Shown here: one piece after another, positions 10,001-20,812 of the stretch
Position numbering within the stretch: the stretch's first letter is position 1
Layout: the number at the start of each line of letters is the position of its first letter
Source of the DNA: Flavobacterium franklandianum
GTDB taxonomy: Bacteria > Bacteroidota > Bacteroidia > Flavobacteriales > Flavobacteriaceae
Direction of reading: 5' to 3'
Assembly: GCF_007097365.1 (NCBI RefSeq)
Contig: NZ_VJZR01000010.1
Location: 78,121-142,120, forward strand
DNA length: 64,000 nt
Translations under genes and position numbers: made by a program
The notes under the pieces: generated by a model
The model's database searches: none
Told to the model about the DNA's origin: nothing
Seen by the model: only the letters and a program-made list of their open reading frames with translations

Positions 10001-10107
10001 CGAAAGTTATTTTGGGTGGATTATTAACTTCCACATTACTGAACATTTTTATTGTTCCCATAGTATATTATTTATCTAACAGAAAAAATGAAAGAAATGA
10101 AAAATAA
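7012..10107 (+). CDS. Heavy-metal efflux RND pump (CusA/CzcA family)
   Basis: A 1031-residue inner-membrane pump of the HME-RND family, driven by the proton gradient. It shows the N-terminal segment and first periplasmic loop start (SSKMEVDVFPDLTAPTVVVL), two sets of six transmembrane helices (about residues 335-545 and 865-1025), and the HME signature GDLVDDAIIDVENVFKRL in helix 4 with acidic residues for proton relay. The second half has RNGILLVSHY. The length is normal. It follows the adaptor by 10 bases and overlaps the channel gene by 20 bases, so the three are translationally linked. Monovalent (Cu/Ag) versus divalent (Zn/Co/Cd) export cannot be decided by eye. Confidence 0.94.
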   Translation: MLNKIIKFSLHNRFFVVIASVLLLIFGSVISSKMEVDVFPDLTAPTVVVLTEAHGMAPEEVEKLVTFPIETSVNGATNVRRVRSSSSAGISIVWVEFEWNTDIYKARQIVSEKITAVADKLPQGVGNPTMGPQSSIMGEIMLVSVTADKTSQIDLRTIADWTIRPRLLATGGVSQVVVIGGEYKQYQILASPQKMNYYNVSLSELLKASEEANGNSSGGFMNEYSNEYIVKGIGRTNEIEALGKSVIKMQNGNPIKIEDVAELTMGASLKIGDGSLKGEPAVIMTVMKQPATNTLELTKTIDVAIADIQKNLPKDVHINTKIFRQADFINASISNIQKTLLEGTAFVIIILFLFLMNWRATFISLLAIPISLIVAILTLKYLGFTINTMSLGGMAIAIGDLVDDAIIDVENVFKRLKENALKPKEEQKDKLTVIFDGSFEIRSSVINATFIIIVAFLPLFFLSGMEGKLLAPLGIAFIVALFASLIVSITLTPVLASYLLTNDRMLLKQHKESWLVDRLQKVYSNALNRAMEMKKTVLAIAGVLFLVALLALSQLGRSFLPEFNEGSLVVSAVSLPGISLEESNKIGTQVEKALLSVPEIKITTRRTGRAELDEHAQGVNAAEIDAPFTLEERSRAEFMADVREKLAGISGVNITIGQPIGHRIDHMLSGTRANIAIKIFGNDLNKLFTLSNEIKNEIQNIEGLVDLSVEQQVEIPQIQIKAKRVVLNQYGITIGQFNEFVDVAFAGEKVSEIYEGNKTFDLIVRFDDANKGKIENIKNAMIDTYDGKKIPLYYVADIVSASGPNTINRENVQRKTVVSGNVSGRDQKSVVADIQKIINEKVKLPEDYHIEYGGQFEAEAEASKTLVLTSFISLLIIFLILYQEFKKVKTASIILLNLPLALIGGVFSIYFTSGILSIPAIIGFITLFGVATRNGILLVSHYETLEKEGLSLYETVIQGSKDRLSPILMTALTAGLALIPLALASDLPGNEIQSPMAKVILGGLLTSTLLNIFIVPIVYYLSNRKNERNEK

Positions 10108-11275
10108 CATCATTTTATTTTTAGTAACAATGTCATTAAGTTTGGGTTATTCTCAATCTACTATTGATATTACTTTGATTGAAATTTCAAAAAACAATAA
10201 AACCATTCTTGCAAATACACAGTATTGGAACGCACAAAAAGTGCAATACAAAACAGGAAACTCATTATATAATCCAACTGTTGAGTATGATTATTTAAAT
10301 GGAAGTCCTGCCAATGCCGGTAACCAGACTGATTTTACAATCACGCAATCTTTTGATTTCCCTTCGGTTTATGGGAAGAAAAATGCCTTGGCCTATCAGT
10401 TAGGTATTCAAGCCGATTTATACCTTCGAGCTGCCAATCAGGAATTGCTTTTGGAAGCTAAAAAGATTTGTATTGAACTGGTATATCGAAACAAATTGCA
10501 AATTCCGTTAACTAAAAGAAAAGAGGCGACCGAGAAATGGCTGACTTACTTTAAAAAGAAACTGGAAACCGGTGACGGAACCATTTTGGATGTGAACAAA
10601 GCCGAAATTCAATTGTTGGAAATCAAGAAACAGTTTTTTGAAAATGCTTCTTTTATTGCCAAACTCAATGAGCAACTTACCAGTTTAAACGGTGGAACTG
10701 CCATAACTTTAAATGATGTAGCTTATTTTGATGTTTCCGTGATTGCTGACTTTGAAACTTTGGAAAAAGAAATAGAAGCGCAAGATTACATCAAAAAAAC
10801 ATTAGAACAGGATAAGGTTATCGCTCAAAAACAAATTGATGTGAGCAAAGCTTTAGCGTTACCAAAAATGGAAGTTGGGTATCATTATCAGGGTATTTTA
10901 GGTCAGACTTATAACGGAATTCACACTGGAATATCTTTGCCATTATGGGAAAGTAAAAACAGGGTGAAACTGGAAAAGGCTAAAATGACTTTTGCTGAAA
11001 CCGCATTGACCGACCATACCAACGAACATTATTTTGAAATAAAACAGTTGTACGGTCGGTATGAAAGTTTAAAAAGCATATTAGGAGACTACGAAAAAAT
11101 AAACCAATCGGCTGCCCCGATTAAATTATTAGACAAAGCATTGTCGGCAGGGCAAATTTCGGTATTGGAATATTTTGTGGAACTTAATTATTATAATGCT
11201 ACTTTTAACTCCTATTTGGAGATTGAAAAAGAATATTTTGAGGTTGTAGTTACTTTGATGAAGTATAAACTCTGA
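10088..11275 (+). CDS. TolC-family outer-membrane efflux channel (CusC/CzcC-like)
   Basis: A 395-residue outer-membrane channel protein. The signal peptide (residues about 5-22, ending SLGYSQ) is followed by the long alpha-helical repeats of TolC proteins. Visible motifs are TITQSFDFP near residue 88 and LPKMEVGYHYQG and GIHTGISLPLWES in the second repeat. The first ATG overlaps the end of the pump gene by 20 bases. An in-frame ATG at 10097 (MKNNIILFL) gives a tidier signal peptide and is a credible alternative. It completes the tripartite efflux system and is the last gene of the operon. Confidence 0.88.
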   Translation: MKEMKNNIILFLVTMSLSLGYSQSTIDITLIEISKNNKTILANTQYWNAQKVQYKTGNSLYNPTVEYDYLNGSPANAGNQTDFTITQSFDFPSVYGKKNALAYQLGIQADLYLRAANQELLLEAKKICIELVYRNKLQIPLTKRKEATEKWLTYFKKKLETGDGTILDVNKAEIQLLEIKKQFFENASFIAKLNEQLTSLNGGTAITLNDVAYFDVSVIADFETLEKEIEAQDYIKKTLEQDKVIAQKQIDVSKALALPKMEVGYHYQGILGQTYNGIHTGISLPLWESKNRVKLEKAKMTFAETALTDHTNEHYFEIKQLYGRYESLKSILGDYEKINQSAAPIKLLDKALSAGQISVLEYFVELNYYNATFNSYLEIEKEYFEVVVTLMKYKL

Positions 11276-11409
11276 AACAAATTCATAAAAAAGAAGTCGC
11301 AAAATAAAAAAAGTATTTATTCCTCTAAGTTAGCCTATATTTTTCGATAATTGAATTGTAATTTCATCGTTATTTCTATTAAATTGGTTATTTTAGTCCT
11401 TTATTTTAA

Positions 11410-14114
<2,705 letters not shown>

Positions 14115-14131
<17 letters not shown>

Positions 14132-14810
14132 TGAGCGTAATCTCAAAAGGTTAATATTAGTAATTTATTTCGCTGTTGCTATGGTAGAAATTATCGCTGA
14201 ATTATTTTTGTATAAGCCTTTTCTATTTGTTTTTAAACCCTTGATTTCAATTGTGTTGATGGTGCTTTATTGGAATACTTCTAATCAAAAAAATCCACTT
14301 TTTTTCTTTGCCATATTTTTTTCTTTGATTACCAATATGTTTTTTATATATGATACTGAGACAATGTTATTTCTAGGATTGATTGCCTTTTTTATTCATC
14401 GATTGCTGATTATTTATTACATTATTAAACTAATAGAGCTCAAGGATTATATTCCTTTGTTTATAGCAATGATTCCTTTTTTGTTTTTTTTCTTTTATTT
14501 ATTGTCTATAACCACGGGACTAACAACAAGAAGTAATGGTATTTTGATTATTCAAAATATTTTGATTTCTATAATTGCCGGAATAACTTTATCCGATTTT
14601 ATAATGAACAACAGTAAAAAAAATACTACTTGGTTTTTTATATTTGGACTGTTATCCATTACCCAATATTTCATTGTTTTTATCGAGAAATATTACCTCT
14701 CAGACCTTTCTCCAATTAGCTTCAGACCACTGGCAATTATCTTGAATGCGTCGGTTTATTTTGCCTTTTATAAATTTGTTTTAGCTATGGAAAGATCAAA
14801 CGACAATTGA
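14115..14810 (+). CDS. YhhN-like membrane protein 2
   Basis: An integral membrane protein of about 231 residues with roughly eight hydrophobic helices and a matching overall plan to its upstream neighbour (FKPLISIVLMVLYW near the start, GLIAFFIHRLLIIYYI in the middle, FRPLAIILNASVYFAFYKFV at the end). I infer a diverged paralogue of gene 13430. The canonical acidic residue of the YhhN central motif is not evident. The start at 14115 (MKILNNERN) or 14088 is uncertain because both lie inside the upstream gene. Its 3' end overlaps the convergent nucleotidase gene by 15 bases. Confidence 0.5.
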
Positions 14811-15707
14811 TTTTCCGTTAGCCATTTTCGACTTATCATTATCAAAATAAAAATCAATTCGACCCAAATTGATGCCATAACAGCCTACTTGATTGACCAA
14901 GACTTCTTTCCCATCCAAGTTTTTTACAATAGTGGGTTTGTCAAGAAAAGTATGCGTGTGACCCCCAATAATTAAATCAATATCTTTTGTTTGTTCGGCT
15001 AGTTTTAAATCGGATATTTTATTTGAATCGTCTTTGCTATATCTATAACCCAAATGCGATAGGCAAATAACCAAATCACATTTGTTTTCTTTTTTTAGAA
15101 TTCGAACCATATCTTGGGTAATTTCCAAGGGATTATTGTAAACAGTTTCTTTAGACATCGTTTTATCTACCAAACCTTGAAGTTCAATCCCAAGTCCAAA
15201 AACACCTATTTTAATTCCGTTTTTATTAAAAATCTTAAAGGGTTTTACGAAACCATCCATCGAAGTGTTTTTGAAATCGTAGTTTGCCGAAACAAATTCG
15301 AAAGTTGCGTGAGGCATTTGGGCTGTCAAACCATCGACACCATTATCAAAGTCGTGATTTCCTATGGTCGACAAATCATATTTCATCATACTCATCAATT
15401 TGAATTCCAATTCGCCTCCATAATAATTAAAATAGGGAGTTCCTTGAAAAATATCGCCTGCATCCAGTAGTAAAACATTTGGATTTTCTTGCCGAATGGT
15501 TTCTATCAACGAAGCTCTTCTGGCCACGCCACCCATATTTGGATTTCGAGGATCATCTATTGGAAATGGGTCGATATGACTGTGAACATCATTCGTGTGA
15601 AGTATTGTTATGTGTTTGCTATCTGATTTAAAACTGCTCAACGACAACCCTAAACTCAATAATGCCGAACTTGCAGCCGTTTTTTCAATAAAATCTCTTC
15701 TTTTCAT
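14796..15707 (-). CDS. Metallophosphatase / 5'-nucleotidase catalytic domain, Tat-exported
   Basis: A 303-residue periplasmic phosphoesterase equal to the N-terminal catalytic half of UshA-type 5'-nucleotidases. The start MKRRDFIEKTAASSALL is a twin-arginine-like signal. Metal-binding motifs are all present: LHTNDVHSHIDP, LLDAGDIFQGTPYFNYYGG, GNHDFDNG, CLSHLGYR and GGHTHTFLD. The substrate-binding C-terminal domain is absent here and is encoded by the separate upstream gene 15935-16714 on the same strand. The two products probably act together on extracellular nucleotides. An interspersed repeat lies between the genes. Split forms are known in Bacteroidota, so this need not be a broken gene. 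Confidence 0.88.
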   Translation of the reverse strand: MKRRDFIEKTAASSALLSLGLSLSSFKSDSKHITILHTNDVHSHIDPFPIDDPRNPNMGGVARRASLIETIRQENPNVLLLDAGDIFQGTPYFNYYGGELEFKLMSMMKYDLSTIGNHDFDNGVDGLTAQMPHATFEFVSANYDFKNTSMDGFVKPFKIFNKNGIKIGVFGLGIELQGLVDKTMSKETVYNNPLEITQDMVRILKKENKCDLVICLSHLGYRYSKDDSNKISDLKLAEQTKDIDLIIGGHTHTFLDKPTIVKNLDGKEVLVNQVGCYGINLGRIDFYFDNDKSKMANGKSIVV

Positions 15708-15721
15708 TTTTTGTTTTTTTT

Positions 15722-15864
15722 GGAGCTATTTACTTCGTCAGTTCGCTTTGCTCGTATCCCGCTTTCCGTTGCAATCCACGCAAAAAAGCGTGGGATTTCC
15801 TCTTCAAACGAAGTTCACTGAACTCCAATGAAAATGGAAGCTATGTGAAGTAATCGGGGCTAGG
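15722..15864 (+). repeat. Flavobacterial interspersed intergenic repeat with a nested second repeat
   Basis: The ends GGAGCTATTT and CGGGGCTAGG, the inner CCCGCTTTCCGTTGCAATCC, and a hairpin AATCCACGC / GCGTGGGATT form a compact element that does not code. Bases 15729-15754 (reverse-complement core CGAGCAAAGCGAAC) interrupt the left end and match repeats at 34708-34749 and 60033-60073. A diverged relative with the same end motifs lies at 30602-30738 in the opposite orientation. I recall such elements as frequent in Flavobacterium intergenic DNA. Function is unknown. Confidence 0.6.
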
Positions 15865-15934
15865 CTATAGGGTAACTAAACATTTAATTTATTTAAAACT
15901 ATCTTTTAAAACTGCAATCTACAATCTAACTATA

Positions 15935-16714
15935 TCATTCAACATTAATTCTCACATCTTTGATGACAGGAATTGTATCTACTGTTTTAAAGTAATCAAT
16001 GAGTACATTTCTCAATTTATAATCTAAATCGTATTTTTGAATTCCTTTTTTGAAGAAGTTCATATTGTCGCCACCATTCGATAAATAATCATTTGTTGCT
16101 ACATAATAAAGACTGTCTTTTTCTACTGGTTTTCCTTGAACTAAGATATTTTTTGCTAACTTGTCTTTTCCAATAGCAAATGTAATTCCTGATAAAGGAT
16201 GTGGTTTTTGAGTCGCAATAAAATAATCGACCAATTCAAAAATTTGTTCCCCTTTCAATGCTATAACAACAAGACTATTTTCAAAAGGCATTATTTCAAA
16301 AGCGGTTCTTGAAGTTACATTTCCCTTTGGAAGTATTGCGCGAATACCACCGCTGTTTAGAATACACAAATCGATGTCTTTTTTTTCTCGAGCTTTAAAA
16401 ACTAAATTGCCTCTTTGCAAAGTGACATCAGCCATAAGATTTCCAATAGTAGACTGCCATTTTCCATCATTTTTATCTAAAGTAACTGGACAATAAGCCA
16501 ATATACTGTCTAAGTCTTTGTTAATGTGTTCTCGATACGGTTTAACGTAGTTTTCAATTTGTTGATTTTGAGTATCTTTGTCAGTAATTGTGATTCGTTT
16601 ACCTTCAATTTTTGAGACATAATAACTTTGTTTTGCACAGGAAATAATAAAAATAAGTGTTAAGAATATAACAAAAAGTTTTAAAACACCATTATACTTT
16701 TTTAGATTTACCAT
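15935..16714 (-). CDS. 5'-nucleotidase C-terminal domain lipoprotein
   Basis: A 259-residue protein equal to the substrate-binding C-terminal half of UshA-like nucleotidases. The N-terminal segment ends in FIISC, a lipobox with Cys26, so it is probably membrane-anchored. Family motifs are visible: GNLMADV, LCILNSGGIRA, FEIMPFENSLVVIALKG, and YVATNDYLSNGGDNM. The catalytic half is the next gene on the same strand (14796-15707). Domain order in the operon is reversed relative to the fused enzyme. I infer that a lipoprotein partner holds the Tat-exported catalytic subunit at the membrane. Confidence 0.85.
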   Translation of the reverse strand: MVNLKKYNGVLKLFVIFLTLIFIISCAKQSYYVSKIEGKRITITDKDTQNQQIENYVKPYREHINKDLDSILAYCPVTLDKNDGKWQSTIGNLMADVTLQRGNLVFKAREKKDIDLCILNSGGIRAILPKGNVTSRTAFEIMPFENSLVVIALKGEQIFELVDYFIATQKPHPLSGITFAIGKDKLAKNILVQGKPVEKDSLYYVATNDYLSNGGDNMNFFKKGIQKYDLDYKLRNVLIDYFKTVDTIPVIKDVRINVE

Positions 16715-16735
16715 CTGAAATGAGACTTAATTAAT

Positions 16736-16743
16736 TAATTTTG
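16736..16743 (+). promoter_or_regulatory. -7 element for the DUF6913-like gene and dapA
   Basis: TAATTTTG lies 18 bases before the ATG at 16762 in the divergent spacer. The matching -33 position (16715-16717) reads CTG rather than TTG, so the promoter is imperfect. Confidence 0.4.
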
Positions 16744-16761
16744 TAATCAGGTAAAAGTAAT

Positions 16762-17280
16762 ATGTTTTTAAATTATATAAAGAATTATTTTTTATTAAAA
16801 TTTTTAAAAAATAATTTACATAACACTAAGATTAGCAAAGATATAAGCTCTATTCAGACTGTTGGTTTGCTTATTGATGAGAGTTATTTTTTAGAAAAAG
16901 AAGCTTTGATAGCAGAAATAATTGCTAATGGGTTTTCTGAAAGCAACTTAAAAATAATTGTTTACAGAGATAAGTGGAAGAAAAATGAAGTTTATTCACA
17001 TCCAACTTTTGGAATAAAACATCTGAATTGGAATGCACAAATTACAGAACCTGTCGTAAAAGAATTTATTAAAGAAAAATTCGATTTATTAATAAGTTAT
17101 TACGATATAGAAAAAGCCTTTTTGAAAATAGTGACGAATCATTCAAGAGCACAATTTAAAGTTGGGTTTTCCTCAGTAGATAAAAAATTAAATCATTTGA
17201 TGATTAATACAAATGCCGAAAATCATAGCGTTTTTGTTCACGAATTATTCAGATATTTGAAAATACTAAACAAAATATAA
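16762..17280 (+). CDS. DUF6913-like conserved protein
   Basis: A 172-residue soluble protein with no signal peptide. The pattern [13 protein letters not shown], then [45 protein letters not shown] resembles a Bacteroidota family (DUF6913) usually found beside dapA. It may have an alpha/beta fold similar to the glycosyltransferase or ligase domains seen in small conserved proteins, but no catalytic motif is clear. It ends 8 bases before dapA and is surely co-transcribed with it. Function is unknown. Confidence 0.65.
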   Translation: MFLNYIKNYFLLKFLKNNLHNTKISKDISSIQTVGLLIDESYFLEKEALIAEIIANGFSESNLKIIVYRDKWKKNEVYSHPTFGIKHLNWNAQITEPVVKEFIKEKFDLLISYYDIEKAFLKIVTNHSRAQFKVGFSSVDKKLNHLMINTNAENHSVFVHELFRYLKILNKI

Positions 17281-17288
17281 AACAAATT

Positions 17289-18167
17289 ATGCAATCATTA
17301 ATTGGAACTGGCGTTGCCCTTGCGACTCCATTTAAAAAAGATTTATCAATAGATACAGAAGCATTAATAAGAATAGTAAATCTTTCTATTGATGGAGGTG
17401 TAGAATATCTTGTTATTCTTGGTACCACTGCAGAAAATGCAACAATGAATAAGGAGGAAAGAGAATTTGTTATTAAAACTATAATCGAAGCTAATAAAGG
17501 AAGATTGCCAATGGTTCTTGGAGTTGGCGGAAACAATACAGCCGAAGTTGTCGAGGAACTTAAAACAAGAGATTTATCCCAATTTGATGCCATTCTTTCG
17601 ATATCACCATATTATAACAAGCCCACTCAAGAAGGAATTTACCAACATTTTAAAGCTGTTGCTGAGGCTTCACCGATTCCAGTAATTTTATATAATGTTC
17701 CGAGCAGAACAGGAAGTAATGTCTTGCCTTCAACAGTAATTCGATTGGCTAATGATTTCAAAAACATAGTAGCTATCAAAGAAGCCGCTGGTGATATGAT
17801 TCAAGCTATGCGATTAATAAAAGATAAACCAAAAGATTTTCTAGTACTTTCTGGCGACGATATGATTGCTTTGCCAATTGTTTTAGCGGGTGGTTCTGGC
17901 GTTATTTCAGTAATTGCTCAAGGTTTTCCAAAAGAATTTTCCGAAATGATTCGTTTGGGACTGAACAGAAAAGTGGATGACGCATTCAAAATACAATACC
18001 TTTTTTCCGATTGTATCGACATGATTTTCGAACAAGGAAATCCTGCGGGAATCAAACAAGTCTATCAATCCCTAGGTTTGGCAGAGAATACTGTTCGTTT
18101 GCCGTTAGTGAAAGTTGATGAATCTCTTGAAAATAGAATCGATAAATTTGTCAAAAAAAATCAATAA
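17289..18167 (+). CDS. dapA: 4-hydroxy-tetrahydrodipicolinate synthase
   Basis: A 292-residue TIM-barrel lyase that condenses pyruvate with aspartate semialdehyde, the first committed step towards lysine and diaminopimelate for peptidoglycan. Visible are [10 protein letters not shown] at the start, the GTTAENATM phosphate/substrate motif near residue 45, the catalytic Tyr in [12 protein letters not shown] (about 135) and the Schiff-base Lys in [11 protein letters not shown] (about 163). GSGVISV follows near the end. The length is normal. It follows the DUF6913-like gene by 8 bases, and bamD has its own promoter downstream. Confidence 0.96.
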   Translation: MQSLIGTGVALATPFKKDLSIDTEALIRIVNLSIDGGVEYLVILGTTAENATMNKEEREFVIKTIIEANKGRLPMVLGVGGNNTAEVVEELKTRDLSQFDAILSISPYYNKPTQEGIYQHFKAVAEASPIPVILYNVPSRTGSNVLPSTVIRLANDFKNIVAIKEAAGDMIQAMRLIKDKPKDFLVLSGDDMIALPIVLAGGSGVISVIAQGFPKEFSEMIRLGLNRKVDDAFKIQYLFSDCIDMIFEQGNPAGIKQVYQSLGLAENTVRLPLVKVDESLENRIDKFVKKNQ

Positions 18168-18208
18168 ACTCACAGAAAACGCTTCTTTTTAGTAGAAAAA
18201 AAAATATT

Positions 18209-18238
18209 TTGTAATGGCTAAATTAATACCTAAATTTG
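18209..18238 (+). promoter_or_regulatory. Promoter for the bamD-rpoZ-coaBC run
   Basis: TTG at 18209-18211, exactly 19 bases, then TAAATTTG at 18231-18238, matching the Bacteroidota consensus. The predicted leader is long and contains an uninterrupted run of 14 T at 18256-18269. Confidence 0.7.
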
Positions 18239-18384
18239 CGCCCTAAACTTTTATGTTTTTTTTTTTTTTGAAAGCTCTAGTTTTCTTGTAGGTTACAAAT
18301 TAAAGTAAAAAAATGAATTCGAAGAATATTTCATCTGTTCGTCAAAATGGTTCGGTTCGCGAAATCAAAAAAAATGTCATTATT

Positions 18385-19182
18385 GTGATTAAAAAAATAG
18401 TATCGTTGTTAATTCTTTTGGTTGTTTTCGCTTCTTGTAGTGAATATCAAAAAGCATTAAAATCAGAGGATGTAGCTGTAAAGTTTGAAACGGCAACAAA
18501 ATTATATGAAGCAGGAAAATATGCTGATGCTATCAGGCTTATAGAACAAATAGCTCCAGCTTATAGAGGAAAACCTCAAGCAGAGAAATTATTTTATATG
18601 TTTTCGATGTCGTATTATAATACAAAACAATATTATTTAGCAGCTTATCAATTCGAGAGTTTTACTTCAGGTTATCCAAAAAGTGAAAAAATCGAAGAAA
18701 CAGCTTTTCTCGGAGCAAAGTGTTTTTCAAAACTTTCGCCAGTATATAGTTTGGATCAAGTAGATACTTTCAAGGCTATAGAAAAATTGCAAGAATTTAT
18801 AGATGCTTATCCCAATTCGACATACTTACCAGAGGCTAATAAAACTTTGAGAGAATTAAACGATAAAATTGAGAGAAAAGTCTTTGAAAATGCGAAGCAA
18901 TACAATACTATTATGGAGTATAAAGCATCAATGGTAGCACTTGATAATTTTGTTTCAGATTATCCCGGAACGCCTTATAAGGAAGATGCTCTTTTCTATA
19001 AATACGATTCAGCTTACCAACTAGCAATAAACAGTGTGCCTGATAAAATGGAAGAACGTTTAAATATTGCTAAGACAGCTTACACTAGTTTAATTAAATT
19101 TAAACCAGAAACAAAACACAAAAAACTTGCCGACGAAATGTTTGCTCGAATTGAAACCGATTTAAAAAATTTCACTAAATAA
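18385..19182 (+). CDS. bamD: Outer-membrane assembly lipoprotein BamD
   Basis: A 265-residue lipoprotein of the BAM complex, which folds beta-barrel proteins into the outer membrane. From the GTG at 18385 the product begins MIKKIVSLLILLVVFASC with a perfect lipobox (Cys18). The ATG at 18313 is also in frame but would place 24 charged residues before the signal. TPR-like repeats follow: YEAGKYADAIRLIEQIAP, FYMFSMSYYNTKQYYLAAYQ, FESFTSGYPKSEKIEE and DNFVSDYPGTPYKEDALF. rpoZ lies 11 bases downstream. Family is secure; the start is a judgement based on the signal peptide. Confidence 0.9.
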   Translation: MIKKIVSLLILLVVFASCSEYQKALKSEDVAVKFETATKLYEAGKYADAIRLIEQIAPAYRGKPQAEKLFYMFSMSYYNTKQYYLAAYQFESFTSGYPKSEKIEETAFLGAKCFSKLSPVYSLDQVDTFKAIEKLQEFIDAYPNSTYLPEANKTLRELNDKIERKVFENAKQYNTIMEYKASMVALDNFVSDYPGTPYKEDALFYKYDSAYQLAINSVPDKMEERLNIAKTAYTSLIKFKPETKHKKLADEMFARIETDLKNFTK

Positions 19183-19193
19183 TAAACAAAGTA

Positions 19194-19511
19194 ATGGATT
19201 TAAGAAAGACAAATGCTCCGGTAAATACAATAACATATAATAAAAATGTTATAGAAGAGCCTACAGGAAATGTGTATGAAGCTATAACTATTATGGCCAA
19301 AAGAGCAAACCAAATCAATTCTGAAATCAAAAAAGAATTGACCGAAAAATTGGAAGAGTTCGCTACTTACAATGACAGTCTAGAAGAAGTTTTTGAAAAC
19401 AAAGAACAAATTGAGGTTTCTAAGTTTTACGAAAAATTACCTAAACCACACGCTTTAGCAGTTCAAGAATGGTTAGAAGGAAAAATCTACCACAGAGAAG
19501 GAACCAAATAA
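19194..19511 (+). CDS. rpoZ: RNA polymerase omega subunit (Bacteroidota type)
   Basis: A 105-residue protein matching the divergent omega subunit of Flavobacteriia, which helps assemble and stabilise beta-prime. The recognisable core is NVYEAITIMAKRANQINSEI followed by a charged helix (KKELTEKLEEFA), equivalent to the RAxQ motif of classical omega. The C-terminal region (EWLEGKIYHREG) is typical of the family in this group. It lies between bamD and coaBC, 11 bases from each, an order widely conserved in flavobacteria, which supports the call. Confidence 0.85.
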   Translation: MDLRKTNAPVNTITYNKNVIEEPTGNVYEAITIMAKRANQINSEIKKELTEKLEEFATYNDSLEEVFENKEQIEVSKFYEKLPKPHALAVQEWLEGKIYHREGTK

Positions 19512-19521
19512 ATAGCAATAA

Positions 19522-20733
19522 ATGTCAGTTTTAAGCGGGAAAAAAATTTTACTGGGAATTTCCGGTGGAATTGCAGCTTATAAAACAGCTACATTAGTCA
19601 GACTTTTTATAAAAGCAGGTGCACATGTCCAAGTGATAATGACACCTGCTTCTAAGGATTTTATAACGCCACTTACGTTATCTACTTTATCGAAAAATCC
19701 TGTTTATTCCAATTTTTACAATCAGGATGAAGAGAATGAAAAATGGAATAGTCACGTCGAATTAGGTCTTTGGGCCGATTTGATGATTATTGCTCCAGCT
19801 ACAGCAAATACCTTGTCAAAAATGGCAAATGGTGCTTGCGACAATCTTTTAATTGCAGTTTATTTATCGGCAAAATGTCCCGTTTACTTTGCACCTGCAA
19901 TGGACTTGGATATGTATATTCATCCCTCGACGTTAGAGAGTTTTAAAACTTTAAAGTTGTATGGAAATACAATGATTCCAGCTGAAACCGGTGAACTAGC
20001 TAGTGGTTTGTCTGGCGAAGGAAGAATGTCTGAACCGGAACATATAGTTGCTTTTTTAGAAGCCGATTTAGAGCATAAATTACCTCTCAAAGGAAAAAAA
20101 ATACTAATTACTGCTGGCCCTACATACGAAGCAATAGATCCTGTGCGTTTTATAGGAAATCATTCGTCTGGAAAAATGGGCTTTGATATTGCTCAAAGTG
20201 CAGCAAATTTAGGAGCTTCGGTGGTTTTAGTTGCTGGACCTACTCACTTAAAAACCGAAAATCATTTGGTAAAAGTGGTTCCAGTTATTTCAGCTCAGGA
20301 AATGTATGATGCTTGTCATCAATATTTTGCCAATGTAGATGTTGCAATTGCAGCTGCTGCTGTTGCTGATTACAAGCCAAAGAATGTTTCGATTCAAAAA
20401 ATAAAAAAAGGAGCAGATGAGTTTTCAATCGAACTCGAAAAAACAAAAGATATTTTGGCTTCATTGGGCGAAATCAAGACCAATCAGTTTTTAATTGGTT
20501 TTGCATTGGAAACTGAAAATGAAATTGATAATGCAAAGTCGAAAATTCAGAAAAAAAAGCTAGATTTGATAGTTCTTAATTCTTTGCAGGATGAAGGTGC
20601 TGGTTTTGGTAAACCAACCAACAAAATTACTTTTATAGATAAGAATTTCTCGGTGGAACAAATGGATTTAAAATCGAAAGAAGCCGTTGCCGATGATATT
20701 TTAAACAAAGTAGTAGCCCATTTTGCAAAATGA
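19522..20733 (+). CDS. coaBC: Phosphopantothenoylcysteine decarboxylase / phosphopantothenate-cysteine ligase
   Basis: A 403-residue bifunctional enzyme for two steps of coenzyme A synthesis. The N-terminal CoaC flavoprotein domain (residues 1-185) has GKKILLGISGGIAAYKTATL, the active-site His in WNSHVELG, and the PAMDLDMY (PXMNxxMW-like) motif. The C-terminal CoaB ligase domain has KKILITAGPTYEAIDPVRFI, GNHSSGKMG and AAAVADYKPK. The length and domain order are standard. It begins 10 bases after rpoZ. The CoA pathway also appears at coaE, 5 kb downstream. Confidence 0.96.
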   Translation: MSVLSGKKILLGISGGIAAYKTATLVRLFIKAGAHVQVIMTPASKDFITPLTLSTLSKNPVYSNFYNQDEENEKWNSHVELGLWADLMIIAPATANTLSKMANGACDNLLIAVYLSAKCPVYFAPAMDLDMYIHPSTLESFKTLKLYGNTMIPAETGELASGLSGEGRMSEPEHIVAFLEADLEHKLPLKGKKILITAGPTYEAIDPVRFIGNHSSGKMGFDIAQSAANLGASVVLVAGPTHLKTENHLVKVVPVISAQEMYDACHQYFANVDVAIAAAAVADYKPKNVSIQKIKKGADEFSIELEKTKDILASLGEIKTNQFLIGFALETENEIDNAKSKIQKKKLDLIVLNSLQDEGAGFGKPTNKITFIDKNFSVEQMDLKSKEAVADDILNKVVAHFAK

Positions 20734-20812
20734 GTCTTCAAAATTGAATTAGAAATCTTATAATGATTTGAGCTTATTTCATATTGCATTAAATAATAAA
20801 TAGTAACTCCGT

